Below are positions 24,899 to 36,100 of a stretch of 64,000 nucleotides of DNA, one piece after another (positions within the stretch are counted from its first letter, which is position 1; every line of letters starts with the position of its first letter). Position numbers and translations under genes: made by a program. The notes beneath the pieces are model-generated. The model was not told the origin of the DNA. It did no database searches and saw only the letters and a list, made by a program, of their open reading frames with translations. Source of the stretch: Chloroflexota bacterium (GTDB lineage: Bacteria; Chloroflexota; Anaerolineae; Anaerolineales; Villigracilaceae); the NCBI GenBank assembly GCA_016213105.1, contig JACRBN010000026.1:434001-498000 (forward strand). Direction: 5' to 3'.

Positions 24899-26113
24899 AT
24901 GACCGTTGAGCAACCCGAACACACCTCCCCCAGGTGGGGCGCGACCACCAAACTGGTGGTGGCCCTGACCTTCGTCGCCATCATCGCCGCGCTGCTGATC
25001 AAGTTCCAGTTCATTCTCAGCCCGCTGGTGCTGGCGTTGCTGCTGGCTTACCTGATCCAGCCTGTGGCCAACCTCCTGCAGCGCACCCGCCTCTCGTGGA
25101 ATCTTTCGGTCAGCATCATCTACCTGTTGATCTTCCTGCTGCTGCTCGGCCTGCTCACCGTCAGCGGCGTGGGACTGGTCCAGCAGGTGCAGAGCGTCGT
25201 CACCATCGCGCAGGACGGGCTGACCAAACTGCCCGCCCTGATCGCCGAAGTGTCGGGCAAGGTGTACACTTTCGGACCGTTCCAGTTCGACTTCAGCCAC
25301 CTGGACCTGAACGATCTCAGCAGCCAGGTGTTGGGCATGATCCAGCCGCTGCTCAGCCGTACAGGCTCGGTGCTCAGCACGGTGGCCAGCAGTGCGGCCA
25401 ACTTCCTCGGCTGGACGCTCTTCGTGCTGCTCGTCTCGTATTTCACCCTGCTGGAAAGCGGCGGCCTGCGCGACCGCATCCTCAACCTGCAAATCCCCGT
25501 CTACGCCGATGACGTGGCGCGCCTGGGCCGCGAGTTGGGCCGCATCTGGAATGCCTTCCTGCGCGGGCAGATCATCATCTTCTTCCTGACCGTTATCATC
25601 TACACCTTCGTCCTTGGCGGGCTGGGTGTGAGTTATGCAGTGGGACTGGCCCTGCTGGCCGGCCTGGCCCGTTTCGTCCCGTATGTAGGTCCCGCGATGA
25701 ATTGGCTGGTGCTGGCGCTGGTGGCCTACTTCCAGGTCTACAAAATATTCGGCATGGAGCCGCTCTATTACACCCTGCTCGTGATCGGGGTGGCCCTCGT
25801 CATCGACCAGATCTTCGACAACCTGATTTCGCCGCGCATCATGTCCGACGCGCTCAAGGTGCATCCCGCCGCGGTGCTGGTGGCCGCCATCATTGCCGCC
25901 AACCTGTTCGGCATCCTCGGCGTGGTGGTGGCCGCGCCCATCCTCGCCACGGTGACGTTGTTCTGGAAATACATCATGCGCAAGATGCTCGACCTCGATC
26001 CGTGGCCCGACGAGGAGATCCGCCAGCCGGCCCCGCCGCCCGGCTCGCGTCTCATCATCCAGGCGCGGCGTCTCTGGCGGAGCCTGCGCCAGCCCCGCCC
26101 CCCCAAGGCTTGA
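24899..26113 (+). CDS. AI-2E family transporter
   Basis: 404 residues with the AI-2E (PF01594) layout: two N-terminal helices with FILSPLVLALLLAYLIQPVANLL, a third helix, a soluble segment of about 100 residues, then four or five helices, including GLARFVPYVGPAMNWLVLAL and the C-terminal LVIGVALVIDQIFDNLISPRIM with the conserved NLI.P string. The family includes TqsA, peptidoglycan-intermediate exporters and Na+/H+ antiporters, so the substrate cannot be inferred from the name. It has its own promoter. Confidence 0.9.
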   Translation: MTVEQPEHTSPRWGATTKLVVALTFVAIIAALLIKFQFILSPLVLALLLAYLIQPVANLLQRTRLSWNLSVSIIYLLIFLLLLGLLTVSGVGLVQQVQSVVTIAQDGLTKLPALIAEVSGKVYTFGPFQFDFSHLDLNDLSSQVLGMIQPLLSRTGSVLSTVASSAANFLGWTLFVLLVSYFTLLESGGLRDRILNLQIPVYADDVARLGRELGRIWNAFLRGQIIIFFLTVIIYTFVLGGLGVSYAVGLALLAGLARFVPYVGPAMNWLVLALVAYFQVYKIFGMEPLYYTLLVIGVALVIDQIFDNLISPRIMSDALKVHPAAVLVAAIIAANLFGILGVVVAAPILATVTLFWKYIMRKMLDLDPWPDEEIRQPAPPPGSRLIIQARRLWRSLRQPRPPKA

Positions 26114-26162
26114 CCAGCCCTTTGGGCTGTTTCTGCAAATACCCCAACCCTAGGAGAATCCC

Positions 26163-26342
26163 ATGTCCAACAATGATGAACCCAAGACCGAAACCCTGGC
26201 CGAGACCGAGAACTTCCTGGCCTGGATGGCCGAAGAGCCGGATGGCGAAACCACCTATCACATCGAATTGAACAACGTGACCGTACACTTCTTCGAAGAA
26301 GAGTGGCAGGAATTCCTCGAACTGGCCAAGCTGCTCAAGTAG
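26163..26342 (+). CDS. Small acidic protein, hypothetical
   Basis: 59 codons, ATG 26163, with a good RBS (TAGGAGAATCCC), ending at 26342. The product is rich in Glu (TETLAETENFLAWMAEEPDGE) with a second half VTVHFFEEEWQEFLELAKLL predicted as strand plus helix. Codon use matches the neighbours and the RBS spacing is right, so it looks genuine although short. Function unknown. A small hairpin (GTCACGCT-GCA-AGCGTGAC) spans its stop codon and the gap to the next gene. Confidence 0.7.
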   Translation: MSNNDEPKTETLAETENFLAWMAEEPDGETTYHIELNNVTVHFFEEEWQEFLELAKLLK

Positions 26343-26372
26343 TCACGCTGCAAGCGTGACCCGCCAGGTACC

Positions 26373-27374
26373 ATGAAATCGAATGACACCATCACTGACG
26401 TGCCCGGCCTCGAGGTCGGGCACGCTCAGGATAACGAAGCTTTGACCGGTTGCACGGTCGTTTTGTGCCGCAGGGGAGCCGTCGGCGGCGTGGACGTGCG
26501 CGGCAGCGCGCCCGGCACGCGCGAGACCGACCTGCTCGATCCGCTCAACCTGGTGGAGAAGGTGCATGCCGTGATGCTGGCCGGCGGCTCGGCCTATGGC
26601 CTGGACGCGGCGGGCGGCGTGATGCGCTACCTCGAAGAACGCAGGATCGGCTTCAACACCGGCGCGGGACTGGTTCCCATCGTCCCGGCGGCGATCCTGT
26701 TCGATTTGGGCATCGGCCGCGGCGACGTGCGCCCCGATGCGGCCATGGGTTACCGTGCCTGTGAATCCGCATCCACGGCGAGAGTGGCCGAGGGCAACGT
26801 GGGAGCGGGAACCGGCGCGAGCGTGGGAAAGCTGCTTGGGGCGAAGCAGGCCATGAAGTCCGGGCTGGGCAGCGCCAGCATCCACATCGGCGGCGGGATC
26901 GTGGTCGGGGCGCTGGTCGCGGTCAACGCTTTCGGTGACGTCATCGATCCCCAAAATGGGCAGATCGTGGCGGGCCTGCGTTCGGCCGAGGTCGGTCCGT
27001 TCCACATCGGCGCGCAGGGTTATTTTGCCGACACGCTGGAGTTGATGAAGTCCATGCTGGGGCGCGGCGTGCTGGGTTTCGCCACCCGCTCCAACACGGT
27101 GCTGGCGGTGGTGGCCGTCAACGCCGACCTGACCAAGGCCGAGGCCACCAAGATGGCGCAGATGGCCCACGACGGCCTGGCGCGCACGATCCGCCCGGCG
27201 CATACCATGCTCGACGGCGACACGATCTTTGCGCTGGCCACGGGCGGTCACAAGGTGGATGTGACCACGGCGGGCGCGTTTGCGGCCGAGGCCTTGAGCC
27301 TGGCCGTGCTGCGCGGCGCGCGGGCGGCGGCTTCCGCGGGCGGGCTGCCGGGTCTGAATACGAACGGGGATTAG
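26373..27374 (+). CDS. P1/S58 family N-terminal-nucleophile hydrolase (DmpA/NylC-like)
   Basis: 333 residues, starting ITDVPGLEVGHAQD, the classic N-terminus of this family, then RGSAPGTRETDLLDP, LAGGSAYGLDAAGGVM and GAGTGASVGK. Members are made as a precursor that cuts itself just before a Ser or Thr nucleophile; here RSNTVLAVVAVN near residue 235 fits cleavage between Asn and Thr, as in the nylon-oligomer hydrolase NylC. Known activities are aminopeptidase or amidase on small or beta-peptides; the natural substrate is unknown. No signal peptide, so cytoplasmic. The next gene starts 2 nt after the stop. Confidence 0.9.
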   Translation: MKSNDTITDVPGLEVGHAQDNEALTGCTVVLCRRGAVGGVDVRGSAPGTRETDLLDPLNLVEKVHAVMLAGGSAYGLDAAGGVMRYLEERRIGFNTGAGLVPIVPAAILFDLGIGRGDVRPDAAMGYRACESASTARVAEGNVGAGTGASVGKLLGAKQAMKSGLGSASIHIGGGIVVGALVAVNAFGDVIDPQNGQIVAGLRSAEVGPFHIGAQGYFADTLELMKSMLGRGVLGFATRSNTVLAVVAVNADLTKAEATKMAQMAHDGLARTIRPAHTMLDGDTIFALATGGHKVDVTTAGAFAAEALSLAVLRGARAAASAGGLPGLNTNGD

Positions 27375-27376
27375 AC

Positions 27377-29167
27377 TTGAATTCTCCCGCAAAAATTTCC
27401 TATTCGAGTCTGGGTATGGCCTGGGTCCTGAGCGTCCTGGGCGCGTATTTTGTATTGGGCTTTTTGGAAAACTTTTATCCCGCCGTTTGGATGCTGAACC
27501 TGTGGGGCTTTTTTATTTTGGCAGGCCTGGCATTTGTGCTCTACCATTTGATCCGCGATCTATTCCCCCGTTTTCGGTTCATGCGTCACGGGCTGGGACT
27601 ATTGGTTTTGGGGGCCGTCCTGCTTTTCAGCGCCGCGGTGGTCTGGCTGTTGAATCAGTTCCCCGCCTGGTTCGATCAGGATTTCTTCCGCTTGAATGTC
27701 ACGCTTTTTCCGTGGTTTTCGAATCTGGCCATTATCCCCGTATTCCTGCTGATCCGGACTGAAACCCTGGAGCGGCTTCTTCTTTCCAGCCGCGCCTTCC
27801 GCTTTCTGCGCGCGAACTTGCCCGGGCTGACGCTTGCCCTGTTCTTCTTTGTCGTGTACTTTTCCCTGGCTGTGACCTACAGCCTGGTCCTGCGCGATCC
27901 CACGCAAAATTTCGACGACAACTTCTACGACACGGACCCCACCAGTTGGATGAATCGCTTTGCCGCGCCCGCCGATCAGTTGATCGAGATGCGGCCCGTG
28001 CATCCGCTTGCATTCCTCCTCTTCCGCCCGCTGACCTGGTTTGTCTCGCTGTTCCTGAACGGGGACCGTTTTTATGCCGCGCTTCTGCTAAACGCAGGCG
28101 CAGGCGCGTTGTGCGTCCTGCTGGCGTGGATGCTGGTCAAACGCTGGACGAAGAATTCCACGTATGCGTTGATCGTTGCCTGCCTGCTGGGGGGCAGTAC
28201 ATCCCACCTGATCCTGGGCGCTTTTCTCGAAACGTACATTTTCTCCGCGGCCGCCCTGATCGCATTTCTGCTGGCGCTGCAAAACGACAGGAGACCGCTC
28301 AAGGCGCTGGTGCCCATTGGCCTGTTGACCTTCGGCGTCACGATCACCAATTTCATCCAGACAGGCATCCTGTTGCTGGCGGCGGAATGGGGAAGCCGCG
28401 GGATTACAAATCCCGCGGGAGCAAGTGAGTCTGATGCCAATCCCGCGGGAGCGGCCCCTGCTCGCGGCGGATTTGCAATCCGCCGCCTCCCGTTGGGCGG
28501 CACCCTCCTCAAGATCATCCAATATAGCCTGATCGTGCTGGCCCTGGGACTGCCGCTGGCCTGGCTGCAACACGTCATCTATCCCACCAGCCAGCCCTTC
28601 TACGACGTCGGGCAGATGCTGGCCGAGGATCGCTACTCGACCGGGCTGACCACCCTGGAACGCACGCTCGAACGCGGCTACAGCCTGGGACGCACCATCC
28701 TGCTCTACAGCACGGTCGGCCCGCGTCCGCTGGCGTTGACCGAGGAAGTCGGCTGCCATTTCCCGTGCTTCAAGACCTACAAGCCGAGATACGGCCCCGA
28801 CCTGATCACCTCCTATGCGGGTTTCGGCAGTTGGGTGGCGCGCGCCTGGTTCGGTATTCTGGTCATCGCCGGCGTGCTGTTCGCCTGGAAATTCATCCAG
28901 TCGCCCAAAAGCGTTTCGTTGGAGGTTGGCCTGCTGTTGTGCGTGCTGTTCAACTTCCTCCTGCACGTGGCCTATGGCGACGATCCCATGCTTTACTCGC
29001 CCGACTGGACCTACGCCCTGATCCTCTTCGTCGCGCTGGCCTTCCAGGATTTCGCCGGCAGGAAATGGTTCCAGGCTGTTGCGCTGGTCTTCCTGGCCGC
29101 GCTGATGGTCAACAACTGGACATTCCTGCGCGCCATGCTCGTGGCGGTTGTCCCCTACCTATTATAG
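27377..29167 (+). CDS. Polytopic membrane protein, GT-C-like, with in-frame repeat insertion
   Basis: About 596 residues with a dozen hydrophobic helices. Start TTG 27377 lies 2 nt after the previous stop; an ATG at 27416 is the alternative. It is a paralogue of the next gene (29236): both share VHP.A...FRPL.W..SL..NGDR and KRW......YAL..ACLLG.ST.HL, and a C-terminal DWTYAL..FVA. The large loop after the central helices and overall plan resemble GT-C glycosyltransferases, but I see no catalytic signature, so the role in glycan transfer is a guess. A stretch of about 36 residues encoded by nt 28391-28500 is made of two palindromes and is missing from the paralogue. Confidence 0.75.
   Translation: MNSPAKISYSSLGMAWVLSVLGAYFVLGFLENFYPAVWMLNLWGFFILAGLAFVLYHLIRDLFPRFRFMRHGLGLLVLGAVLLFSAAVVWLLNQFPAWFDQDFFRLNVTLFPWFSNLAIIPVFLLIRTETLERLLLSSRAFRFLRANLPGLTLALFFFVVYFSLAVTYSLVLRDPTQNFDDNFYDTDPTSWMNRFAAPADQLIEMRPVHPLAFLLFRPLTWFVSLFLNGDRFYAALLLNAGAGALCVLLAWMLVKRWTKNSTYALIVACLLGGSTSHLILGAFLETYIFSAAALIAFLLALQNDRRPLKALVPIGLLTFGVTITNFIQTGILLLAAEWGSRGITNPAGASESDANPAGAAPARGGFAIRRLPLGGTLLKIIQYSLIVLALGLPLAWLQHVIYPTSQPFYDVGQMLAEDRYSTGLTTLERTLERGYSLGRTILLYSTVGPRPLALTEEVGCHFPCFKTYKPRYGPDLITSYAGFGSWVARAWFGILVIAGVLFAWKFIQSPKSVSLEVGLLLCVLFNFLLHVAYGDDPMLYSPDWTYALILFVALAFQDFAGRKWFQAVALVFLAALMVNNWTFLRAMLVAVVPYLL
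28396..28486. repeat. Two palindromes inserted in frame in a membrane-protein gene
   Basis: 28396-28418: CCGCGGGATT-ACA-AATCCCGCGG. 28464-28486: GCGGCGGATT-TGC-AATCCGCCGC. The second shares GGATTTGCAATCC with an intergenic copy at 57872-57890. The encoded residues include NPAGASESDANPAGAAPARG. Confidence 0.8.
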
Positions 29168-29213
29168 GACTGCGGACTTCAGTCCTCACCCATGCAGGCT
29201 GAAGCCTGCACTC
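29168..29213. repeat. Short palindromic repeats between paralogous membrane genes
   Basis: TGCAGGCT-GA-AGCCTGCA at 29193-29210 is a perfect 8-bp stem, preceded by GGACTGCGGACTTCAGTCC. It fills the gap and touches the stop codon of the upstream gene. Confidence 0.6.
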
Positions 29214-29235
29214 CATTTGCCAAAAAAGGATTCTC

Positions 29236-31239
29236 ATGCGCTGGTTCGTCAGTATCTTTTTTGCCAGCACCCTGGCTGTCGTCATTGCCAACCGCTTCTT
29301 CGATATCGCGGGGCGGACCGTCTCCGAGCGAATTTCCCTCCTGCTGGTCACATCCATTGGATTTGGCGTGTTGATCTTCCAGGCTTATCCGCGCCTTGAA
29401 GCCTGGGCGCGCGCCGCGAAATACAAGCTGCTCCTGCTGATCCAGGCGGCCCTGGCGGGGATGACAGCCTATCTGCTGAACACTTCCTATTCGAGCAGCT
29501 ACGTCACCAGCCTGTTCGCGCTGGGACTGGTCTCCCTCCTGCCCTTTGCGTCCGGTTATGACTACATCGTTCGCAAACAGCGTGTTTACTCCCTGATCGC
29601 CGGTTCCCTCATCGCTGCGCCTTTTGCCTACCTTGCGGCGGGATTCCTCGGCCATACCTATCCCGGTTACCTGACCCTGCCCATCTCGATCCTGTGCCTG
29701 CTCCTGGCGGGGTTGTCTGCCTACGTCGTTCTGCTCCACGTCCGCAGTCGCTCCACACCCAGGGTCCCTGGCCCGCTGACCGTTCTCCTGTCGTTTTTCT
29801 TCGCCCTGGCGCTGGCCGCCCTGGCCCTGCAATATCCCAATATCTTCAACCGCGCGCGTTTTCTGCTTTCGCCCGACTCTTCCGCCCTGTTCCTGCTGCT
29901 GGCATTTCTCTCCCCCGCCTGGCTGGCGTGGACGTTGAAGACTCTCGACGAGCGTGGCTGGTCCGCCCGCCTGCAAGCGACCCGCGCGTGGATTTTTGCG
30001 CGCGAGAACCTGCCTGGCCTGATCCTCGGTGGGATGTTCACCCTCGGCTACACCGCGCTCAGTTTCACCTTCAACCACCCTGGCCTCGACCAGACCGAGA
30101 ACTTCCTGGCCATCGACAACTTCGCGTGGATGGGACGCCTGGCCAACCCCGACGGCACGGAGATCGAGATGCGCGCCGTGCATCCGTTTGCGTACTTCAT
30201 CTTTCGTCCGTTGGTGTGGCTGCTGTCCCTGCTCTTCAACGGCGACCGCTACGCGGCCACGCTGCTGCTCGTTCCGCTCACGGGCGGACTGTGTGTCCTG
30301 CTGGCCTATCTCTTCATCAAACGCTGGTCAGGCTCGGAGACGTACGCGCTGCTGACGGCCTGCCTGTTGGGCGCGAGCACGGCGCACCTCGTCTTCGGCT
30401 CCTTCGTGGAATCCTACATTTTCTCCGCGGCGGTTCTGTTGTTCTTCTTCCTGCTGCTTCTGGAGGAAAAGACTCACCTCTTTGCCCTGGTTGCGGTTGG
30501 GACGTTGACCTTTGGCATCACCATCACCAACTTCATCCAGACCTTCCTCGGTTATGCGGTGGCGCGCCCGAAGTTCAAATCTCTTTTCATGTTCGGGCTG
30601 CTGGCCTCGGCCCTGTCCATCACGCTGACCGTCCTGCACGCGGCGGCCTTTCCCTCCGCGCTGTTGTTCTTCGATCCCGCCGGCGCGGGCGTGGAATCGG
30701 ATTACGCCATTCCGCTGATCGGCGCGCCGACCTGGCGGGTGGCAGGCCGCGCCCTGCTGCTGGTGCGTAATATTTTCCTGTACAGCCTCGTCGCGCCCCA
30801 GCCCTTCATCCTCACCGAGGAAGTCGGCGGGATTTTTCCGCGTTTCAACTTCTTTAAGATCACGCCGGGGGATTACAGTTACAGCACCTACGATGGGCTG
30901 GGAACCGTGCTCGTGCTGGCCTGGGGCCTGCTGCTCCTGGCAGCGGGACTGGCCTTCCTGTGGAAGCTGCTCCGCGCGCGCAAATTCGACCTGACGGCCG
31001 CCTTCCCGCTGGTCATCCTCTTCAACTTCGGCCTGCACATGACCTACGGCTATGAACCTTTCCTCTATGCCGCCGACTGGACCTACGCGCTCGTGCTCTT
31101 CGTCGCTGCCTCGTTATCGGATTTCGGCAAACGCCGCTGGTTCCAAATCATCCTGCTGGTTTTCGTGGCCCTGCTGATGGTCAATCAGTGGAATTTCATC
31201 CAAACCATGCTGGCAGCCATTTCCCCATTCTTTAAATAA
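29236..31239 (+). CDS. Polytopic membrane protein, GT-C-like (paralogue)
   Basis: 667 residues, about 14 hydrophobic segments, ATG start after a spacer that holds a repeat. It matches the upstream gene over its C-terminal 400 residues (VHPFAYFIFRPLVWLLSL, STAHLVFGSFVESYIFSA, and DWTYALVLFVA near the end) and has an extra N-terminal block of about 200 residues with five or six helices. In the place where the upstream protein has the palindrome-derived insert, this one runs ITNFIQTFLGYAVARPKFKS without a break. Function unknown; the pair may act on surface lipids or glycans. The end has a GC-rich hairpin (31245-31267) without a T-run. Confidence 0.78.
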   Translation: MRWFVSIFFASTLAVVIANRFFDIAGRTVSERISLLLVTSIGFGVLIFQAYPRLEAWARAAKYKLLLLIQAALAGMTAYLLNTSYSSSYVTSLFALGLVSLLPFASGYDYIVRKQRVYSLIAGSLIAAPFAYLAAGFLGHTYPGYLTLPISILCLLLAGLSAYVVLLHVRSRSTPRVPGPLTVLLSFFFALALAALALQYPNIFNRARFLLSPDSSALFLLLAFLSPAWLAWTLKTLDERGWSARLQATRAWIFARENLPGLILGGMFTLGYTALSFTFNHPGLDQTENFLAIDNFAWMGRLANPDGTEIEMRAVHPFAYFIFRPLVWLLSLLFNGDRYAATLLLVPLTGGLCVLLAYLFIKRWSGSETYALLTACLLGASTAHLVFGSFVESYIFSAAVLLFFFLLLLEEKTHLFALVAVGTLTFGITITNFIQTFLGYAVARPKFKSLFMFGLLASALSITLTVLHAAAFPSALLFFDPAGAGVESDYAIPLIGAPTWRVAGRALLLVRNIFLYSLVAPQPFILTEEVGGIFPRFNFFKITPGDYSYSTYDGLGTVLVLAWGLLLLAAGLAFLWKLLRARKFDLTAAFPLVILFNFGLHMTYGYEPFLYAADWTYALVLFVAASLSDFGKRRWFQIILLVFVALLMVNQWNFIQTMLAAISPFFK

Positions 31240-31244
31240 ACGGA

Positions 31245-31267
31245 CTCCGCAAGCTCTGCTTGCGGAG
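31245..31267. repeat. Hairpin after the membrane-protein pair
   Basis: CTCCGCAAG-CTCTG-CTTGCGGAG, perfect 9-bp stem, a few bases after the stop. No T-run follows on either strand. Confidence 0.55.
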
Positions 31268-31294
31268 ATAAAAATTCAGAAGCAGAGTTTCTAG

Positions 31295-31750
31295 CTATTT
31301 CTTCTTTATGTTCTGCTTTATATGTGACAGAAGTTCACTATGGTTGGATAAACTTTCCCAGATCACAAATCCAGGAACAAACTTAAAGGAAAGTAAAAAA
31401 CTGTACAGGTAATGAAGAAATGTTATTTTTTTAGCCGTTACCAACCAGGCCTTTTGAGGCAAATAATTAATCTCTTTTACCTCCAGAATATCTTCCCACG
31501 GTATTTTGATGGGCCAACCTAAAAACTCCAGATATAAAGATTCTTTATCACATTTTACATTTGGCCACCAGGAAAATCCAAAAATAAAAATGCTATAGGC
31601 AACAGCAAGAATTAGCGGGCCACCTATGGAGGCTAACCCGCCTTTAGCAATGACTAAACACGATGGGATAAGCACTGTAAGAAGCATTACTATCGGTCCT
31701 GTTTTGCCAGACAATCCAGGAGAAGATTTGCCATACTTATATTCTTTCAT
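31295..31750 (-). CDS. AT-rich membrane protein, hypothetical
   Basis: 151 residues from the start at 31750 (MKEYKYGKSSPG), which has GAGGG as RBS about 12 nt upstream; an earlier start 20 codons up lacks one. Two hydrophobic segments (PIVMLLTVLIPSCLVIA and GPLILAVAYSIFIFGFSW) are followed by a small domain with LYLEFLGWPIKIPWEDILEVKEI, reminiscent of bacterial PH-like domains. It is much AT-richer, and Lys/Ile-richer, than its neighbours, so probably acquired from elsewhere. No homologue recognised. Confidence 0.7.
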   Translation of the reverse strand: MKEYKYGKSSPGLSGKTGPIVMLLTVLIPSCLVIAKGGLASIGGPLILAVAYSIFIFGFSWWPNVKCDKESLYLEFLGWPIKIPWEDILEVKEINYLPQKAWLVTAKKITFLHYLYSFLLSFKFVPGFVIWESLSNHSELLSHIKQNIKKK

Positions 31751-31810
31751 ATTTACAATCCCTCGTTTTTTTGTCCTGTATATGACTTGTTGGCCATTAT
31801 CAACCTTCAA

Positions 31811-31843
31811 TAAAAAACTCGGAAGCCATCCGGCTTCCGAGTT
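31811..31843 (-). terminator. Intrinsic terminator of the holin-like gene
   Basis: AACTCGGAAGCC (31816-31827) pairs with GGCTTCCGAGTT (31832-31843). Read on the minus strand the stem is followed by TTTTTTA, placing it as terminator 15 bp after the stop at 31858. Confidence 0.92.
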
Positions 31844-31857
31844 GCGTTTGTGCGACT

Positions 31858-32241
31858 TTACGCGTGCTTGCCCTTCAACTCATCCTTGAAGATCAGGCTG
31901 AGCACGATGCTCACGACGCTCACGATCAGGCCGCCCAGGAAGGCGGGCCAGAAGCCGTCCACCGACAGGCCCAGGTCGAACCACTGGCCGATCTGTCCCG
32001 TCAACCAGAACATGAGGGTGTTGATCAGCAGCGTGAACAGGCCCAGGGTCAGGATGATGAGCGGGCAGGTCAGCAGTTTCAGCAGGGGGCGCAGGAAGGC
32101 ATTGACCAGTCCGAAGATCAGCGCCAGCCAGACGATCGAAAGCCAGTTGCCCTCGAATGCCACGCCCCGGCCGTCGAGCAGAAAGATCGCCGCAAACAGG
32201 GCCGCGGCATTGATAATCCAACGCAGGAAGAATTTTGTCAT
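31858..32241 (-). CDS. Phage-holin-family-IV-like membrane protein (PF04020)
   Basis: 127 residues from the start at 32241 (MTKFFLRWIINAAALFAAIFLL), backed by an AAAGGAG RBS; the frame extends five codons upstream without one. Four helices with the family marks: SIVWLALIFGLVNAFLRPLLKLLTCPLIILTLGLFTLLINTLMFWLTG. These are small chromosomal membrane proteins named for resemblance to mycobacteriophage holins, without a proven role and not a sign of a prophage. A strong terminator follows. Confidence 0.9.
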   Translation of the reverse strand: MTKFFLRWIINAAALFAAIFLLDGRGVAFEGNWLSIVWLALIFGLVNAFLRPLLKLLTCPLIILTLGLFTLLINTLMFWLTGQIGQWFDLGLSVDGFWPAFLGGLIVSVVSIVLSLIFKDELKGKHA

Positions 32242-32269
32242 TTGAACTCCTTTCATTCAAAATACGGAT

Positions 32270-33256
32270 TTAAGCCTGTGAAGTTGCGCCCACATATTCC
32301 ATCCAGATCAACGTGCGTTGGGCAGAGAAGCCCGCCGCGCGGATGGCGTCATCGGCCTGACCGCTGGGATAGTCGAGCGTGAGATGCGGATGCCCCGTCA
32401 GATTCCGCCGCGCGTGGAGCAGGAGACTGGTCAGCGCCTCGGGCCTGGACCTGGGGTCCGCCGCCAGCCATAGGGCATTCGGCTCCCGCCCGGAGGGCAC
32501 CACCGCCAGGGCCGCTTCGAGGCGCCCCCCGCGCAGGGCCGACCATTGATGGATGCCGGCGTCGACGAAGAACATGTACAGCCAGTGCCACAGGCCGGGT
32601 TGCAGGGAGGAAAAATTCCACTTGTGGTACCAGCCCAGGCTGTCGGGGTATTGGCGGCGGAGCCATTCCACCTGTTGCGGCCAGTCGCGGCTGGCGCGCC
32701 CCCCGAGGACGATATCCGTTTGCGGCAATTGAAGCGCACGGTCCGCATAGCCCTTCCAACTGGTGCGGCGGGCGCGCTCCTGAAAGCCCAGGTCGCTGTA
32801 GAGCAGGACGGCGCCCGGGTTGTCGTCGCGGACGTGCAGCCAGATGGCGGCCTTGTGGTCGAGGCCATGCTGGATGGCGCGTTCGGTCAACGCGCGCGCA
32901 ATGCTGCGGCGGCGGAAATCGGGGTGGGTGGCCACGTTGGCGATCAGGTACAACCTCTGCCCGTTATGGCGGAAGGGCACCAGGCTGGCGTTGCCGACGA
33001 TCCTGTTGTTTTCCTCCCAGATGTAGCCCGTCAGCGGCAGGGAGGTGCTTTCGGCCACCTTGGTGGCCCAATTCAGGAAACTCTCGTCGCGCCCGGCGCG
33101 GCGCATGTCCGCCACGTAGCGCTGGCCCTCGTTGTCCATAGTGCTGGCAAAGCACAACTCGATCAGGTCAGCCACGGTGGGCAGATCGCGCAGGATGTTG
33201 AGCGAGCGCAGGTTGGGGTGGGTGTGGCCCCGCGCAGGGATGGGAATGGATGCCAT
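32270..33256 (-). CDS. GNAT family N-acetyltransferase
   Basis: 328 residues. The first 150 hold a GNAT fold: GYIWEENNRIVGNASLVPF (strands 2-4), then IANVATHPDFRRRSIARALTERAIQHG, whose RRRSIA matches the acetyl-CoA pyrophosphate loop, and WLHVRDDNPGAVLLYSDLGFQE at the C-terminal strand. The remaining 170 residues look like a second, degenerate GNAT half (ALWLAADPRSRPEALTSLLLHARR ... RAAGFSAQRTLIWMEY), giving a tandem arrangement. Substrate unknown. It is divergent from clpC; the 209-bp gap holds the clpC promoter. Confidence 0.85.
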   Translation of the reverse strand: MASIPIPARGHTHPNLRSLNILRDLPTVADLIELCFASTMDNEGQRYVADMRRAGRDESFLNWATKVAESTSLPLTGYIWEENNRIVGNASLVPFRHNGQRLYLIANVATHPDFRRRSIARALTERAIQHGLDHKAAIWLHVRDDNPGAVLLYSDLGFQERARRTSWKGYADRALQLPQTDIVLGGRASRDWPQQVEWLRRQYPDSLGWYHKWNFSSLQPGLWHWLYMFFVDAGIHQWSALRGGRLEAALAVVPSGREPNALWLAADPRSRPEALTSLLLHARRNLTGHPHLTLDYPSGQADDAIRAAGFSAQRTLIWMEYVGATSQA

Positions 33257-33370
33257 TAAAGGTAATTATAGCGCGTCTGTGGTTTTTTCGGCTTGTCTGA
33301 ATGAGTTGTCCGGCCGTATGCTCTAACACTCCTCTTACACGGTATTGATAAACCGCAGGCGCGCTTTTGT

Positions 33371-33376
33371 TATAAT
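33371..33376 (+). promoter_or_regulatory. Putative -10 box of clpC
   Basis: TATAAT, about 90 bp before the start. TTGATA at 33345-33350 is 20 bp upstream, a longer spacer than usual. I looked for a CIRCE operator (TTAGCACTC and its inverted partner) in the gap and found none. Confidence 0.45.
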
Positions 33377-33465
33377 CGCCCCCATAGTAGGACGAATTTT
33401 CAACCGGTTCCATTATGCCCTGAGAGGGTGCGGAGTGGTATTTGTCCTGCGGAGGATTAGACCTT

Positions 33466-35931
<2,466 letters not shown>

Positions 35932-35965
35932 AAGGCAGTAAGTAAACAGGTACACACGTAAACAC

Positions 35966-36012
35966 GTAAATAGGTAAACACGTACACAGGTTTGTGTGCG
36001 TGTTTTTTTTTA
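35966..36012 (+). terminator. Terminator after clpC with short tandem repeats
   Basis: The stretch 35940-35990 repeats GTAAACACGTAAA/GTACACAGG-like units. The last part folds as AAACACGTACACA with TGTGTGCGTGTTT and is followed by a run of nine T, an intrinsic terminator. Confidence 0.7.
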
Positions 36013-36100
36013 TTTTCATCCTCGCGTGAGAACGTTGCGCGCGTGGTTGTAGGGCGAAAAGAATCTGCAACAATCCAACTGGCTGGCCTGTATCTCTTGC

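Noticed and set aside
31858-32241. Prophage remnant suggested by the holin-family name
   Set aside because: These small proteins are common chromosomal genes and no other phage gene is nearby.
33257-33465. CIRCE or CtsR operator upstream of clpC
   Set aside because: Neither TTAGCACTC with its inverted partner nor the CtsR heptad repeat was found.
35940-36000. Possible CRISPR-like array after clpC
   Set aside because: The units are 10-13 bp, irregular and without spacers; the last ones form a terminator.
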